From Anaerolineae bacterium (GTDB taxonomy: Bacteria; Chloroflexota; Anaerolineae; Aggregatilineales; UBA2796), in contig JAHBVK010000040.1 in the NCBI GenBank assembly GCA_019637555.1, forward strand, positions 1 through 60,654: a stretch of 60,654 nucleotides of DNA, given 5' to 3'. The notes under the pieces were generated by a model. That model did no database searches. It had not been told where the DNA came from and worked only from the letters and a program-made list of their open reading frames with translations. This document shows positions 18,041 through 25,252 of the stretch, piece after piece (positions within the stretch are counted from its first letter, which is position 1; each line of letters begins with the position of its first letter). A program made the translations under genes and the position numbers.

Positions 18041-18547
18041 TTTACCTCACCCCCAACCCCTCTCCGTCAACGGAGAGGGGAGACGGTAGGGATAACCTGT
18101 CGAGGTGACGATGACCGAGAGTTGGGAAGTGGAATGGCGAACGACGCCAGAGTTATGGGAAAAACTCAAGCCAATGGTTCGTCAGCATCGCACCGAACCA
18201 ACAGCGGCTGAGTCTAAGCTGTGGAGCTATGTACGAAATCGGCAGCTTGATAACTTCCGTTTTCGCCGTCAGCACCCAATCGAACGGTTCATTGTTGACT
18301 TCTACTGCCGCGAGGCAAAGTTGATTATTGAAGTGGATGGAGAGATTCACGACTACACGGCTAACGAAGATGCGATTCGTCAGGAATTTCTAGAATTACA
18401 AGGCTATCAAGTAAGCCGATTTTCCAATGACGAGATACTTACTGATCTTTCTGCCGTTATACAACGCATCAGGCAGGCACTTAAACGACCCTAATACCAC
18501 ACTTACTCCCCTCTCCGTTGACGGAGAGGGGTTGGGGGTGAGGTAAA
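18041..18547 (+). mobile_element. 507-bp element: DUF559 gene between perfect 42-bp inverted repeats
   Basis: Positions 18041-18082 and 18506-18547 are perfect inverted repeats of 42 bp. Each arm contains its own hairpin (CCCCTCTCCGT pairing with ACGGAGAGGGG). The only gene inside is a complete DUF559 protein (18111-18494). A truncated left-end copy lies upstream and a diverged right-end copy downstream (18590-18631). The unit interrupts the sugar locus between the ATPase and epimerase genes. This looks like a small mobile or REP-like element whose only protein is a predicted nuclease. Mobility is inferred, and no target duplication was identified. Confidence 0.65.
18111..18494 (+). CDS. DUF559 (Vsr-like endonuclease fold) protein
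   Basis: About 127 residues with the DUF559 core: RQHRTEPTAAESKLWSYVRN, FRFRRQHPIERFIVDFYC, and LIIEVDGEIHD with the acidic/Glu-x-Asp catalytic pattern of the Vsr/restriction-endonuclease fold. The helical end includes GYQVSRFSNDEI. The domain is complete, with no frameshift. GAGG 5 bases before the ATG at 18111 favours this start over GTG at 18105. The DNA-cutting role is inferred from fold membership. Its placement inside 42-bp inverted repeats suggests that it acts on those repeats, as REP-associated transposases do on REPs. Confidence 0.88.
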   Translation: MTESWEVEWRTTPELWEKLKPMVRQHRTEPTAAESKLWSYVRNRQLDNFRFRRQHPIERFIVDFYCREAKLIIEVDGEIHDYTANEDAIRQEFLELQGYQVSRFSNDEILTDLSAVIQRIRQALKRP

Positions 18548-18589
18548 TACCGAGAGCGAATCAGACCAAACTAACGACTCACTCTCACA

Positions 18590-18631
18590 CTTCCCTCTCC
18601 GTTGACCGAAAGGGGTTGGGGGTGAGGTAAA
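18590..18631 (-). repeat. Diverged right-end copy of the DUF559 element repeat
   Basis: A 42-base near-copy of 18506-18547 in the same orientation with a few substitutions that weaken its internal hairpin. It ends 14 bases before the epimerase start codon, so the leader of that gene contains repeat DNA. Confidence 0.75.
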
Positions 18632-18645
18632 AGGATCAAATACTT

Positions 18646-19497
18646 ATGCGCTTTGGGGTGAATACGTGGGTGTGGACATCACCGCTGACCACCAGCGAAC
18701 TGGAAACACTCGCGCCGAAAGTTAAGCAAATGGGCTTCGACTGGATCGAAGTGCCTTTTGAAGGCGTCGATGATTTCGATCCTAGTGAAGCGGGGCGGAT
18801 CGTCAAGGATAACGGTCTTGGCGTGAGCGCGGCGGCAGCGATTGGACCGGATCGTGACTTGATCCATCCTGACGCCAGCATCCGCGAGAATGGCATGAAC
18901 TACATCCGCGCCTGCATCGACGCATGCCAGAAGATCGGTGTACAGAACTTAATCGGTCCGATCTACGCGGCGGTGGGGCGCACATGGCAGCAGACAGTGG
19001 ACGAACGCAAACACGATGTCGATCTGCTGGTGCAGAATTTGAGCAGGTTATCGCAGTACGCGCAGGATCGCGGTGTGGTGCTGTGCCTCGAACCACTAAA
19101 TCGCTTCGAGACCAGTTTCATCAACACTTGCGAGCAGGTGATCGAAGTGGTTGACCGTGTGAACAGCCCATCATGCGGCATTCTGTTGGATACGTTCCAC
19201 ATGTGCATTGAGGAGAAATCGCTCGGCGCGGCGATCCGCTTGGCTGGTATCTCACGTTTGAAGCACTTCCACGCCTGTGAGAATGATCGCGGCGCACCGG
19301 GTTCGGGGCATGTCCCGTGGGCGGATGTGGCACAGGCGCTCAAAGACATCGGCTACGATGGCGCGGTAGTGATCGAATCGTTCACCGATAAAGTGAAAAG
19401 CATTGCCCGCGCCGCCGCGATCTGGCGGGCGTTTGAACCGAGTCAGGACGCACTGGCACAAAATGGCTTGAAATTCCTGAAGGGATTGTTGGCTTAA
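18646..19497 (+). CDS. Sugar epimerase of the D-tagatose/D-psicose 3-epimerase family
   Basis: A 283-residue TIM-barrel enzyme. The metal-binding set of ketose 3-epimerases is in place: Glu149 (LCLEPLNRFETSF), Asp182 (LLDTFHM), His209 (HFHACEND) and Glu244 (VVIESF). The GAPGSGHVPW segment is also typical. The family epimerises free ketoses at C3 using Mn or Mg. The natural substrate cannot be read from sequence; related proteins also act on keto acids or inosose. It is the first gene after the DUF559 element. A membrane protein gene follows 12 bp downstream, so it is co-transcribed with the rest of the locus. Confidence 0.85.
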   Translation: MRFGVNTWVWTSPLTTSELETLAPKVKQMGFDWIEVPFEGVDDFDPSEAGRIVKDNGLGVSAAAAIGPDRDLIHPDASIRENGMNYIRACIDACQKIGVQNLIGPIYAAVGRTWQQTVDERKHDVDLLVQNLSRLSQYAQDRGVVLCLEPLNRFETSFINTCEQVIEVVDRVNSPSCGILLDTFHMCIEEKSLGAAIRLAGISRLKHFHACENDRGAPGSGHVPWADVAQALKDIGYDGAVVIESFTDKVKSIARAAAIWRAFEPSQDALAQNGLKFLKGLLA

Positions 19498-19509
19498 GGA
19501 TCAAGAATT

Positions 19510-20076
19510 ATGACCGCAACTACAACTTCAATGCTGCCGGAAAAGAAACCTGTAAACAACGTACCTATCCCGATTGCCCTACCGATCATTGCGCTGGTGT
19601 TGGTGGTGATCGCGGCGCTGCTGCGTCCGGGTATCGAGTCGCAGTCGGATGAGTGGAAGAACATCAACGCGCTCGGCACAGGCATCCCATTCATTCTGGA
19701 ATTCGTCGCCATCGTGTTGACCTTCATCTTCCTGATCTTTGTGGCTGCCAAGCTGCTCAACAACCGCATTAGCGCCGGTGTGTACACGATCATCGAACGG
19801 ATCATTCTGGCGTGCGTATTTCTAGGCATCATCGGCATGTTCCAGCCGTGGGCGCTGTTTGAACTGCTGAATAAACCGGTTGAAGGGGATGCCGGACTTT
19901 ACACCAGCATCTATGGCGGCTTGAAGAATATCTACGACGGGCTGAAGGCGACAGACGTTGCTGGCGCGATCTTCCAACTTGGCTTTGACTTGCTGCTGTT
20001 CGCCTTCATCGCTTTCAATGTGTGGTCGCACATCACGCCACGCCGCAAGGCGAGTACGCAGGTAGCAGCGGAATAG
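19510..20076 (+). CDS. Small membrane protein of unknown function in the sugar locus
   Basis: A 188-residue protein with four predicted membrane helices (about 25-42, 61-85, 98-118 and 155-172) and hydrophilic ends. No family is recognised. It starts 12 bp after the epimerase gene (AAGGA ribosome-binding site) and precedes the second isomerase by 84 bp, so it belongs to the sugar transcript. It could help membrane placement of the transporter or be a small accessory permease, but nothing in the sequence proves a role. Confidence 0.7.
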   Translation: MTATTTSMLPEKKPVNNVPIPIALPIIALVLVVIAALLRPGIESQSDEWKNINALGTGIPFILEFVAIVLTFIFLIFVAAKLLNNRISAGVYTIIERIILACVFLGIIGMFQPWALFELLNKPVEGDAGLYTSIYGGLKNIYDGLKATDVAGAIFQLGFDLLLFAFIAFNVWSHITPRRKASTQVAAE

Positions 20077-20097
20077 TCCGCAATTCTTTGTTTAGCT

Positions 20098-20126
20098 GCC
20101 CGATGTAGAAGTGTAATCCATCGGGC
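20098..20126 (+). repeat. Hairpin between membrane protein and isomerase genes
   Basis: An 8-bp stem (GCCCGATG at 20098-20105 with CATCGGGC at 20119-20126) around a 13-base loop, with no T run. It resembles a processing or attenuation hairpin within the sugar operon. Confidence 0.5.
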
Positions 20127-20160
20127 ATTCGGCACGATTTCCTGAAGGAGCAAAATCAAA

Positions 20161-21162
20161 ATGGCACGACCAGTTACCTTATTCACCGGACAGTGGGCTG
20201 ATCTGACGCTGGATACGCTGGCGCAGAAAGCCAAGTCGTTTGGTTACGACGGACTCGAACTCGCCTGCTGGGGCGACCACTTCGAGGTTGATAAAGCCGT
20301 GTCCAGCGATGGCTACATCAAGACGCGCAAAGACATCCTCGACAAACATGGCTTGCAGTATTTCGCCATCAGCAACCATCTGGTCGGGCAGTGCGTTGCC
20401 GACGCGATGATCGATGAGCGCCACAAGAGCATCCTGCCGCCACGCCTGTGGGGCGATGGCGATCCCGAGGGTGTGCGCCGCCGCTGCGCCGATGAGATGA
20501 TCGCCACCGCGCACGCGGCGAAAGCCTTTGGCGTCACACAGGTGAATGGCTTCACGGGCAGCCCCGTGTGGCATTTGATCTACCGCTTCCCGCCGACCAG
20601 CGATGAGATGGTCGATGCTGGCTACCGCGAATTTGCGGATCGCTGGACGCCGATCCTTGACGCCTACCAGCAGGCAGGCGTACGCTTCGGTTTGGAAGTG
20701 CACCCCTCCGAGATCGCTTACGACATCTACACCTCGGAAAAGACGTTGGATGCAGTAAACGGGCATCCTGCGTTCGGCTTCAATTTCGATCCGAGCCATT
20801 TCATTCACCAACTGTTCAATCCCGTCCACTTCATCGAGCGCTTCCCGGATCGTATTTATCACGTTCACGTCAAGGACTCGAAGGTCAAGCTGAACAGCTA
20901 CACCAGCATCCTCGGATCGCACCTCAACTTCGGTGATGTGCGTCGTGGTTGGGATTTCGTCTCGCCCGGTCACGGCGATCTGGATATGGACTCAATGATC
21001 CGCGCGCTCAACCGCGCCAACTATCAAGGTCCGCTCTCGGTGGAGTGGGAAGACAGCGGCATGGATCGTGAATTCGGCGCGACGGAAGCCGCACAGTTCG
21101 TCCGCAAATCCGACTTCACGCCGTCGAACGTTGCCTTCGATGCTGCATTCGAGAAGAAATAG
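20161..21162 (+). CDS. Sugar phosphate isomerase/epimerase (xylose-isomerase-like TIM barrel)
   Basis: A 333-residue protein of the AP-endonuclease-2/xylose-isomerase-like TIM-barrel superfamily. Probable metal ligands are Glu179 (FGLEVHPSEIAYD), Asp210 (FNFDPSH), a His in HVHVKD (234-236) and Glu295 (LSVEWED). It is longer than the 3-epimerase at 18646 and only distantly related to it, so it probably catalyses a different step. Homologues commonly accompany Gfo/Idh/MocA oxidoreductases in sugar, polyol or inositol catabolism, as here, where that gene is next. GGAG stands about 12 bases before the ATG. Confidence 0.85.
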   Translation: MARPVTLFTGQWADLTLDTLAQKAKSFGYDGLELACWGDHFEVDKAVSSDGYIKTRKDILDKHGLQYFAISNHLVGQCVADAMIDERHKSILPPRLWGDGDPEGVRRRCADEMIATAHAAKAFGVTQVNGFTGSPVWHLIYRFPPTSDEMVDAGYREFADRWTPILDAYQQAGVRFGLEVHPSEIAYDIYTSEKTLDAVNGHPAFGFNFDPSHFIHQLFNPVHFIERFPDRIYHVHVKDSKVKLNSYTSILGSHLNFGDVRRGWDFVSPGHGDLDMDSMIRALNRANYQGPLSVEWEDSGMDREFGATEAAQFVRKSDFTPSNVAFDAAFEKK

Positions 21163-21184
21163 CGGCTGGCGAGGTAGTAGGCAA

Positions 21185-21239
21185 AGGGTAGGTTGCAAAA
21201 CCTACCCCTATAGTTACGAAATTACGTTACTATAGTTAC
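21185..21239 (+). repeat. GGGTAGGTT hairpin plus short direct repeat
   Basis: A 9-bp hairpin (21186-21194 with 21199-21207) is the same family as 9102-9123. It is followed by CTATAGTTAC twice (21208-21217 and 21230-21239). It lies in the 170-bp gap before the oxidoreductase gene. Confidence 0.7.
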
Positions 21240-21333
21240 AGTGTTTCGTTATGGCTCTTTTGACTTGATGATTTACCGGTGTGTCGCAGCAGCTTTTTGA
21301 GTACTGCTATACACCTTGCGGAGGATTAATTCT

Positions 21334-22524
21334 ATGAGCGACAAAGATGTCGGTTTTGTGAGCATGGCGGGACCGAAGGCGAGTGGCGAAGCGCCAACTG
21401 TTGGTGTGGGAATGCTCGGTTACGCCTTCATGGGCAAGGCACACACCAACGCCTTCAAGAAACTGCCGTACATGATGTATCCACCGGTAGCGATCCCGCG
21501 TTTGGTCGCTGTTGCCGGACGTAATGAGGATGCCGTCAAAGAAGCTGCCACGCGCTACGGCTATGAGAAGTATTACACCGACTGGCGCGACATGATCGCC
21601 GATCCAGAAGTGCAGCTATTCGACAACGGCGGACCGAATGACGCGCACGCCGAACCGACCATCGCAGCGGCGAAGGCGGGCAAGCATATTTTCTGCGAAA
21701 AGCCGCTGGGACGCACCGCCGAGGAATCCAAAGCGATGCTCGATGCGGTGATCGCGGCGAACGTAAAGCACATGGTCGCTTTCAACTACCGTTTCGTGCC
21801 AGCGATCCGCCACATCCGCAACCTGATCGAAAGCGGCGCGTTCGGGCAGATCTATCACTGGCGCGCGGTCTACCTACAAGAGTGGATCGCTGATCCTGAT
21901 TTCCCGATGGTCTGGCGTTTGGATAAGAACATCGCGGGCAGCGGTGCGCTCGGTGATCTTGGCGCACACATCATCGATCTGGCGCGTTTTCTGGTGGGTG
22001 AGCCTGCCCGCTTGAACGCTATGACCAAAACCTTCATCACTGATCGTCCTGATGGGTCGGGCGGCAGAGGCAAGGTGACGGTGGATGATGCCTTCGTCGC
22101 CACCTGCGAATTCGAGAACGGCGCGATTGGTACGTTCGAGGCGACGCGCTTCGCACCGGGACGCAAGAACTTCAACAGCTTCGAGATCAACGCTGAAAAG
22201 GCAAGCGTCCACTTCAATCTGGAGCGCATGAACGAACTGGAAATCTACTGGCGCGATGGCAGACGTGACACGCAGGGTTTCACCAATGTGCTGGTCAGTG
22301 AGTCGTATCATCCGTGGTGGAATAACTGGTGGCCACAGGGACATATGATCGGTTGGGAGCACACCTTCGTTCACGAGATCGATCACCTGCTGCGTGCCAT
22401 CGTCAACGATGAGCCAATCGCTCCCTACGGCGCTGACTTCGTTGATGGTTACAAATGTGCCGTCATCTGCGACGCGATCCTCGAATCCGCGCAATCGGGG
22501 CGTCGTGTAGATGTGAAGTACTAA
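21334..22524 (+). CDS. Gfo/Idh/MocA-family NAD(P)-dependent oxidoreductase
   Basis: About 396 residues. The N-terminal Rossmann domain starts with GVGMLGYAFMGKAHTNAF, and the family's EKPLGRTAEESKAML motif is present, followed by AFNYRFVPAIRHI in the C-terminal substrate domain. It probably oxidises a hydroxyl of a sugar or cyclitol, working with the two epimerase-type neighbours. The start is ATG at 21334 because GCGGAGGA lies just before it; an in-frame TTG at 21316 would include that site in the coding sequence. A palindromic repeat separates it from the xylose isomerase gene. Confidence 0.92.
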   Translation: MSDKDVGFVSMAGPKASGEAPTVGVGMLGYAFMGKAHTNAFKKLPYMMYPPVAIPRLVAVAGRNEDAVKEAATRYGYEKYYTDWRDMIADPEVQLFDNGGPNDAHAEPTIAAAKAGKHIFCEKPLGRTAEESKAMLDAVIAANVKHMVAFNYRFVPAIRHIRNLIESGAFGQIYHWRAVYLQEWIADPDFPMVWRLDKNIAGSGALGDLGAHIIDLARFLVGEPARLNAMTKTFITDRPDGSGGRGKVTVDDAFVATCEFENGAIGTFEATRFAPGRKNFNSFEINAEKASVHFNLERMNELEIYWRDGRRDTQGFTNVLVSESYHPWWNNWWPQGHMIGWEHTFVHEIDHLLRAIVNDEPIAPYGADFVDGYKCAVICDAILESAQSGRRVDVKY

Positions 22525-22535
22525 GAGATCAAATT

Positions 22536-22632
22536 GCCCTCATCCTAAATCCTTCTCCCGCAAGGAGAAGGACTTGCAGGACCTACAGTGTTTTGTCCCT
22601 CTCCTTGTGGGAGCGGGGTTAGGGGTGAGGGC
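22536..22632. repeat. MITE-like inverted repeat between oxidoreductase and xylose isomerase genes
   Basis: Two 38-base arms (22536-22573 and 22595-22632) are imperfect inverted copies around a 21-base spacer. Each carries an internal hairpin (CTTCTCC/GGAGAAG and CTCTCC/GGAG-type). The style resembles the DUF559 element ends (CCTCACCCC...CTCTCC), but no gene lies inside. It may be a gene-less derivative of that class. Confidence 0.65.
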
Positions 22633-22658
22633 TTGCACTTAACTGAATAAGAGGATAT

Positions 22659-23828
22659 ATGGCAGATAAGTATCAACCAAAACCCGAAGATAAGTTTACG
22701 TTTGGCTTGTGGACCGTGGGCAACATGGGGCGCGATCCCTTCGGTGAGCCGGTGCGCGAACGCATCGCCCCCGACGACATCGTGCGGCTGTTGGGCGAAG
22801 TGGGCGCGTATGGCGTCAACTTCCACGACAACGACCTTGTGCCCATCAATGCCAGCACGCCGCAGCGCAACAAGATCGTCAAGGAGTTCAAGGCAGCGCT
22901 CAAGGAAACTGGCTTGAAAGTGCCGATGGCGACCACCAATCTGTTCGCTGATCCGGCATTCAAGGATGGCGCATTCACCTCCAACGATCCGGCGGTGCGT
23001 GCCTATGCGCTGCAAAAGACGATCCGCGCGATTGAGCTGGGCGTGGAATGCGGCGCGGGCATCTATGTGTTCTGGGGCGGACGCGAAGGCACGGAATCAG
23101 ACGCCACCAAGAATCCAGTGGAAGCGATCAAGTGGTTCCGCGAGGCAATCAACTTCCTGTGCGAGTACGTTCGTGACCAGAAGTACGATCTCAAGTTCGC
23201 ACTAGAGCCAAAGCCCAACGAACCGCGTGGTGACATCTTCTTCCCCACCGTTGGCTCGATGCTCGGCTTCATCTCCACACTGCAATATCCCGATATGGTG
23301 GGCGTGAACCCCGAAGTAGCGCACGAGCAGATGAGTGGTCTGAACTTCATGCACGCCGTCGCACAGGCATGGGATGCGGGCAAGCTGTTCCACATTGACC
23401 TGAACGATCAGAAGTACTCCCGTTACGATCAGGATTATCGCTTCGGCGCAGAGACGATCAAGCCAGCGTTCTATCTGGTCAAATTCCTCGAAGACGTAGG
23501 CTACAGCGGATCGAGGCACTTCGATGCCCACGCCTACCGCACCGAAGATGCCGAAGGCGTTAAGGATTTCGCACGTGGTTGTATGCGCAGCTACTTGATC
23601 CTCAAGGAGAAAGCGGCGCAGTTCAACAAGGACAAGGAAATTCAGGCGCTGCTCAAGGAGATCACGGGCGGTACGGAGAAGTGGAAGTGGTTGGGTGGCG
23701 GCTACAGCAAGGAAAAGGCGAAGCGCCTGCTGGACGAGCCATTTGATCGGGAGAAGCTGGGGGCGCGCGGCTTGAAGTACGAGCGCCTCGATCAACTGAC
23801 GACGGAACTGCTGTTGGGCGTTCGCTAG
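22659..23828 (+). CDS. xylA: Xylose isomerase (class I, Thermus/actinobacterial type)
   Basis: A 389-residue xylose isomerase (D-xylose to D-xylulose). Catalytic and metal residues are present: His56 in NFHDNDL, Glu and Lys in LEPKPNEPRGDI, Glu and His in GVNPEVAHEQMSG, and the Asp cluster in HIDLNDQKYSRYDQDYRFG. Asp of RHFDAHAYRTED completes the two-metal site. Length and motifs fit the compact class I group. It is the last gene of the cluster begun by the ROK regulator. No xylulokinase follows, so the next step must be encoded elsewhere. AAGAGG precedes the ATG. A 640-bp gap rich in repeats follows. Confidence 0.96.
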   Translation: MADKYQPKPEDKFTFGLWTVGNMGRDPFGEPVRERIAPDDIVRLLGEVGAYGVNFHDNDLVPINASTPQRNKIVKEFKAALKETGLKVPMATTNLFADPAFKDGAFTSNDPAVRAYALQKTIRAIELGVECGAGIYVFWGGREGTESDATKNPVEAIKWFREAINFLCEYVRDQKYDLKFALEPKPNEPRGDIFFPTVGSMLGFISTLQYPDMVGVNPEVAHEQMSGLNFMHAVAQAWDAGKLFHIDLNDQKYSRYDQDYRFGAETIKPAFYLVKFLEDVGYSGSRHFDAHAYRTEDAEGVKDFARGCMRSYLILKEKAAQFNKDKEIQALLKEITGGTEKWKWLGGGYSKEKAKRLLDEPFDREKLGARGLKYERLDQLTTELLLGVR

Positions 23829-24081
23829 TTCGAACTAATTGTCACCAAGTGCCTGAAGTTCGCAGGGAATACAGGGCGGATTCAGGCGATTTGTTGGCGG
23901 AAAATTGGAAACGGGTAGGAATACAGTTTGGCGTGTTCTCCGTAGTGATAAGCGCGAGTCGGAGCAGTAAACCCGGCGCTAAAGCACCGGGCTGAAACCA
24001 GATGCTACCTATCGCCACCTAATGCATTTAATAAGCGCGAGTCGGAGTGATCCGGTTCGCGCTTGTTGTTGGTGGGGCAGA

Positions 24082-24156
24082 CCCTCACCCCCTGCCCTCA
24101 TCCCGCAAGCGGGAGAGGGTGATCCGTGTCGGGGATGTGACTAGCTACAAGTTCAT
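24082..24156 (+). repeat. 75-bp direct repeat, copy 1
   Basis: It matches 24326-24399 with about five differences. It starts CCCTCACCCC, contains the hairpin TCCCGCAAGCGGGA, and ends GCTACAAGTTCAT. Confidence 0.85.
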
Positions 24157-24325
24157 GGTTGTGTTTTATACAAACAGTCGCCTATGCGGGTGACAGCGAT
24201 CACCGGAGGCTAAAGCGCTCCGGCTACAAGGGAATACCCCTAAACCCGACTGAAGTCGGCTTCCGCTAACTGGCGTAGGCTCGCTAGGAACACTGATGGA
24301 CAGAGATTGTCATTAGGGGATTCAG

Positions 24326-24399
24326 CCCTCACCCCTGCCCTCGTCCCGCAAGCGGGAGAGGGTGATCCGTGTCGGGGATGTGGTTAGCTACAAGTTCAT
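24326..24399 (+). repeat. 75-bp direct repeat, copy 2
   Basis: The second copy of the repeat at 24082-24156, about 240 bp apart in the same orientation. The palindromic repeats listed for the region lie between the two copies. Confidence 0.85.
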
Positions 24400-24472
24400 A
24401 AGCGCGTTCAATAGTTTGCAGTAGTATGTAGTGATGTGAGTAGATTCGGGGCAGGGCGAAGGTGGGACGGCG

Positions 24473-25003
24473 ATGAGCGACGTGTTTAACGAGATGGTAC
24501 ACGGTTGGCAGAACTTCTATTTCATGGTCGGTGGAGCTGCCGCTGCCTTGATGGGCTTGATGTTCGTGGCGCTGTCGTTAGGTAGTCATCTGGTTGAACG
24601 GACGACTCAGGAGCAGATCGGGGCGTTCGTGACACCGAGCATCCTGTACTTCGTCTCGGTGCTGCTGCTTGCCTGTATCATGCTGATCCCCACGTTTTCG
24701 CCGTTAGGATTGGCGGTGCTGCTGGCTGCGGGGGCGGCGATTGGTTTGCAACGGACTGTTTTTCACGTCAGGGCATTAGTTCGTACTGCGTTGAAGGTTG
24801 GCGATTTTGATCGTTGGGATTGGCTGTCGGGGATCATTTTCCCGCCGCTGAGTTACGCGCTGGTGCTGATCGCGGCGGTGCTGCTGCTGCTCAATGTGTG
24901 GTCGGTGGCGCTGCTGGATTTGTGGCTAGTGGTGATCTTGTTGTTTGTGTGCGCGATCTCGAATACATGGGCGCTGGTGTTGTGGATCGTGGAGCAGCGG
25001 TAG
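24473..25003 (+). CDS. Small multi-pass membrane protein, function unknown
   Basis: A 176-residue protein with about five predicted membrane helices. The first follows an amphipathic start (MSDVFNEMVHGWQNFYFMVGG), and a short charged loop with DFDRWDWLSG lies between helices 3 and 4. No family is assigned. The A/G-rich GAAGGTGGGA stretch before the ATG can serve as a ribosome-binding site. It stands alone between a repeat-rich gap and the first surface-protein gene. Confidence 0.7.
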   Translation: MSDVFNEMVHGWQNFYFMVGGAAAALMGLMFVALSLGSHLVERTTQEQIGAFVTPSILYFVSVLLLACIMLIPTFSPLGLAVLLAAGAAIGLQRTVFHVRALVRTALKVGDFDRWDWLSGIIFPPLSYALVLIAAVLLLLNVWSVALLDLWLVVILLFVCAISNTWALVLWIVEQR

Positions 25004-25052
25004 TAACTCCACAAAAGTTTCATAGAGCAAAGTAGGCACAGTGTGACGATCC

Positions 25053-25087
25053 TGTGTAAGGCAGTTGATAGGATCGTAGCGCATACT
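25053..25087 (+). promoter_or_regulatory. Shared surface-gene promoter motif, copy A
   Basis: TGTGTAAGGC (25053-25062), N4, GATAGG (25067-25072), then CATACT at 25082-25087. It has the same spacing as five other copies in front of secreted-protein genes. It is 165 bp before the start codon, farther than the other copies. That leaves a long leader or means the motif is an upstream activator site. Confidence 0.55.
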
Positions 25088-25252
25088 ATTTAGAAGTAAA
25101 AAGTTCGTCGCTGCGTTTTCTTACCACGCTCGATTTTACGTCCTTCAGTAGAAATCCCACGTTCCAGCAGACGCAGCAGAATATAATAGAGGAAAAGGCT
25201 CGACGCCGATTTATTACCATGCGTGATGGATGTGGCGGCGGGAGGCAAGGCT

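Larger units (their letters stand above)
23829..24472. other. Repeat-rich intergenic region after xylA
   Basis: No gene was recognised. The region is packed with small palindromes: CCCGGCGCTAAAGCACCGGG (23972-23991), CCGGAG...CTCCGG (24203-24223) and CCGACTGAAGTCGG (24246-24259). AAGCGCGAGTCGGAG occurs twice. A ~75-bp direct repeat is present at 24082 and 24326. No clear rho-independent terminator for xylA was found. Confidence 0.7.

Noticed and set aside
23518..23556. FDAHAYRTED in the xylose isomerase instead of the Streptomyces FDFKPPRTED
   Set aside because: As I recall, the Thermus-type enzymes have FDAHALRTED at this position, so it is a normal subgroup feature and not a defect.
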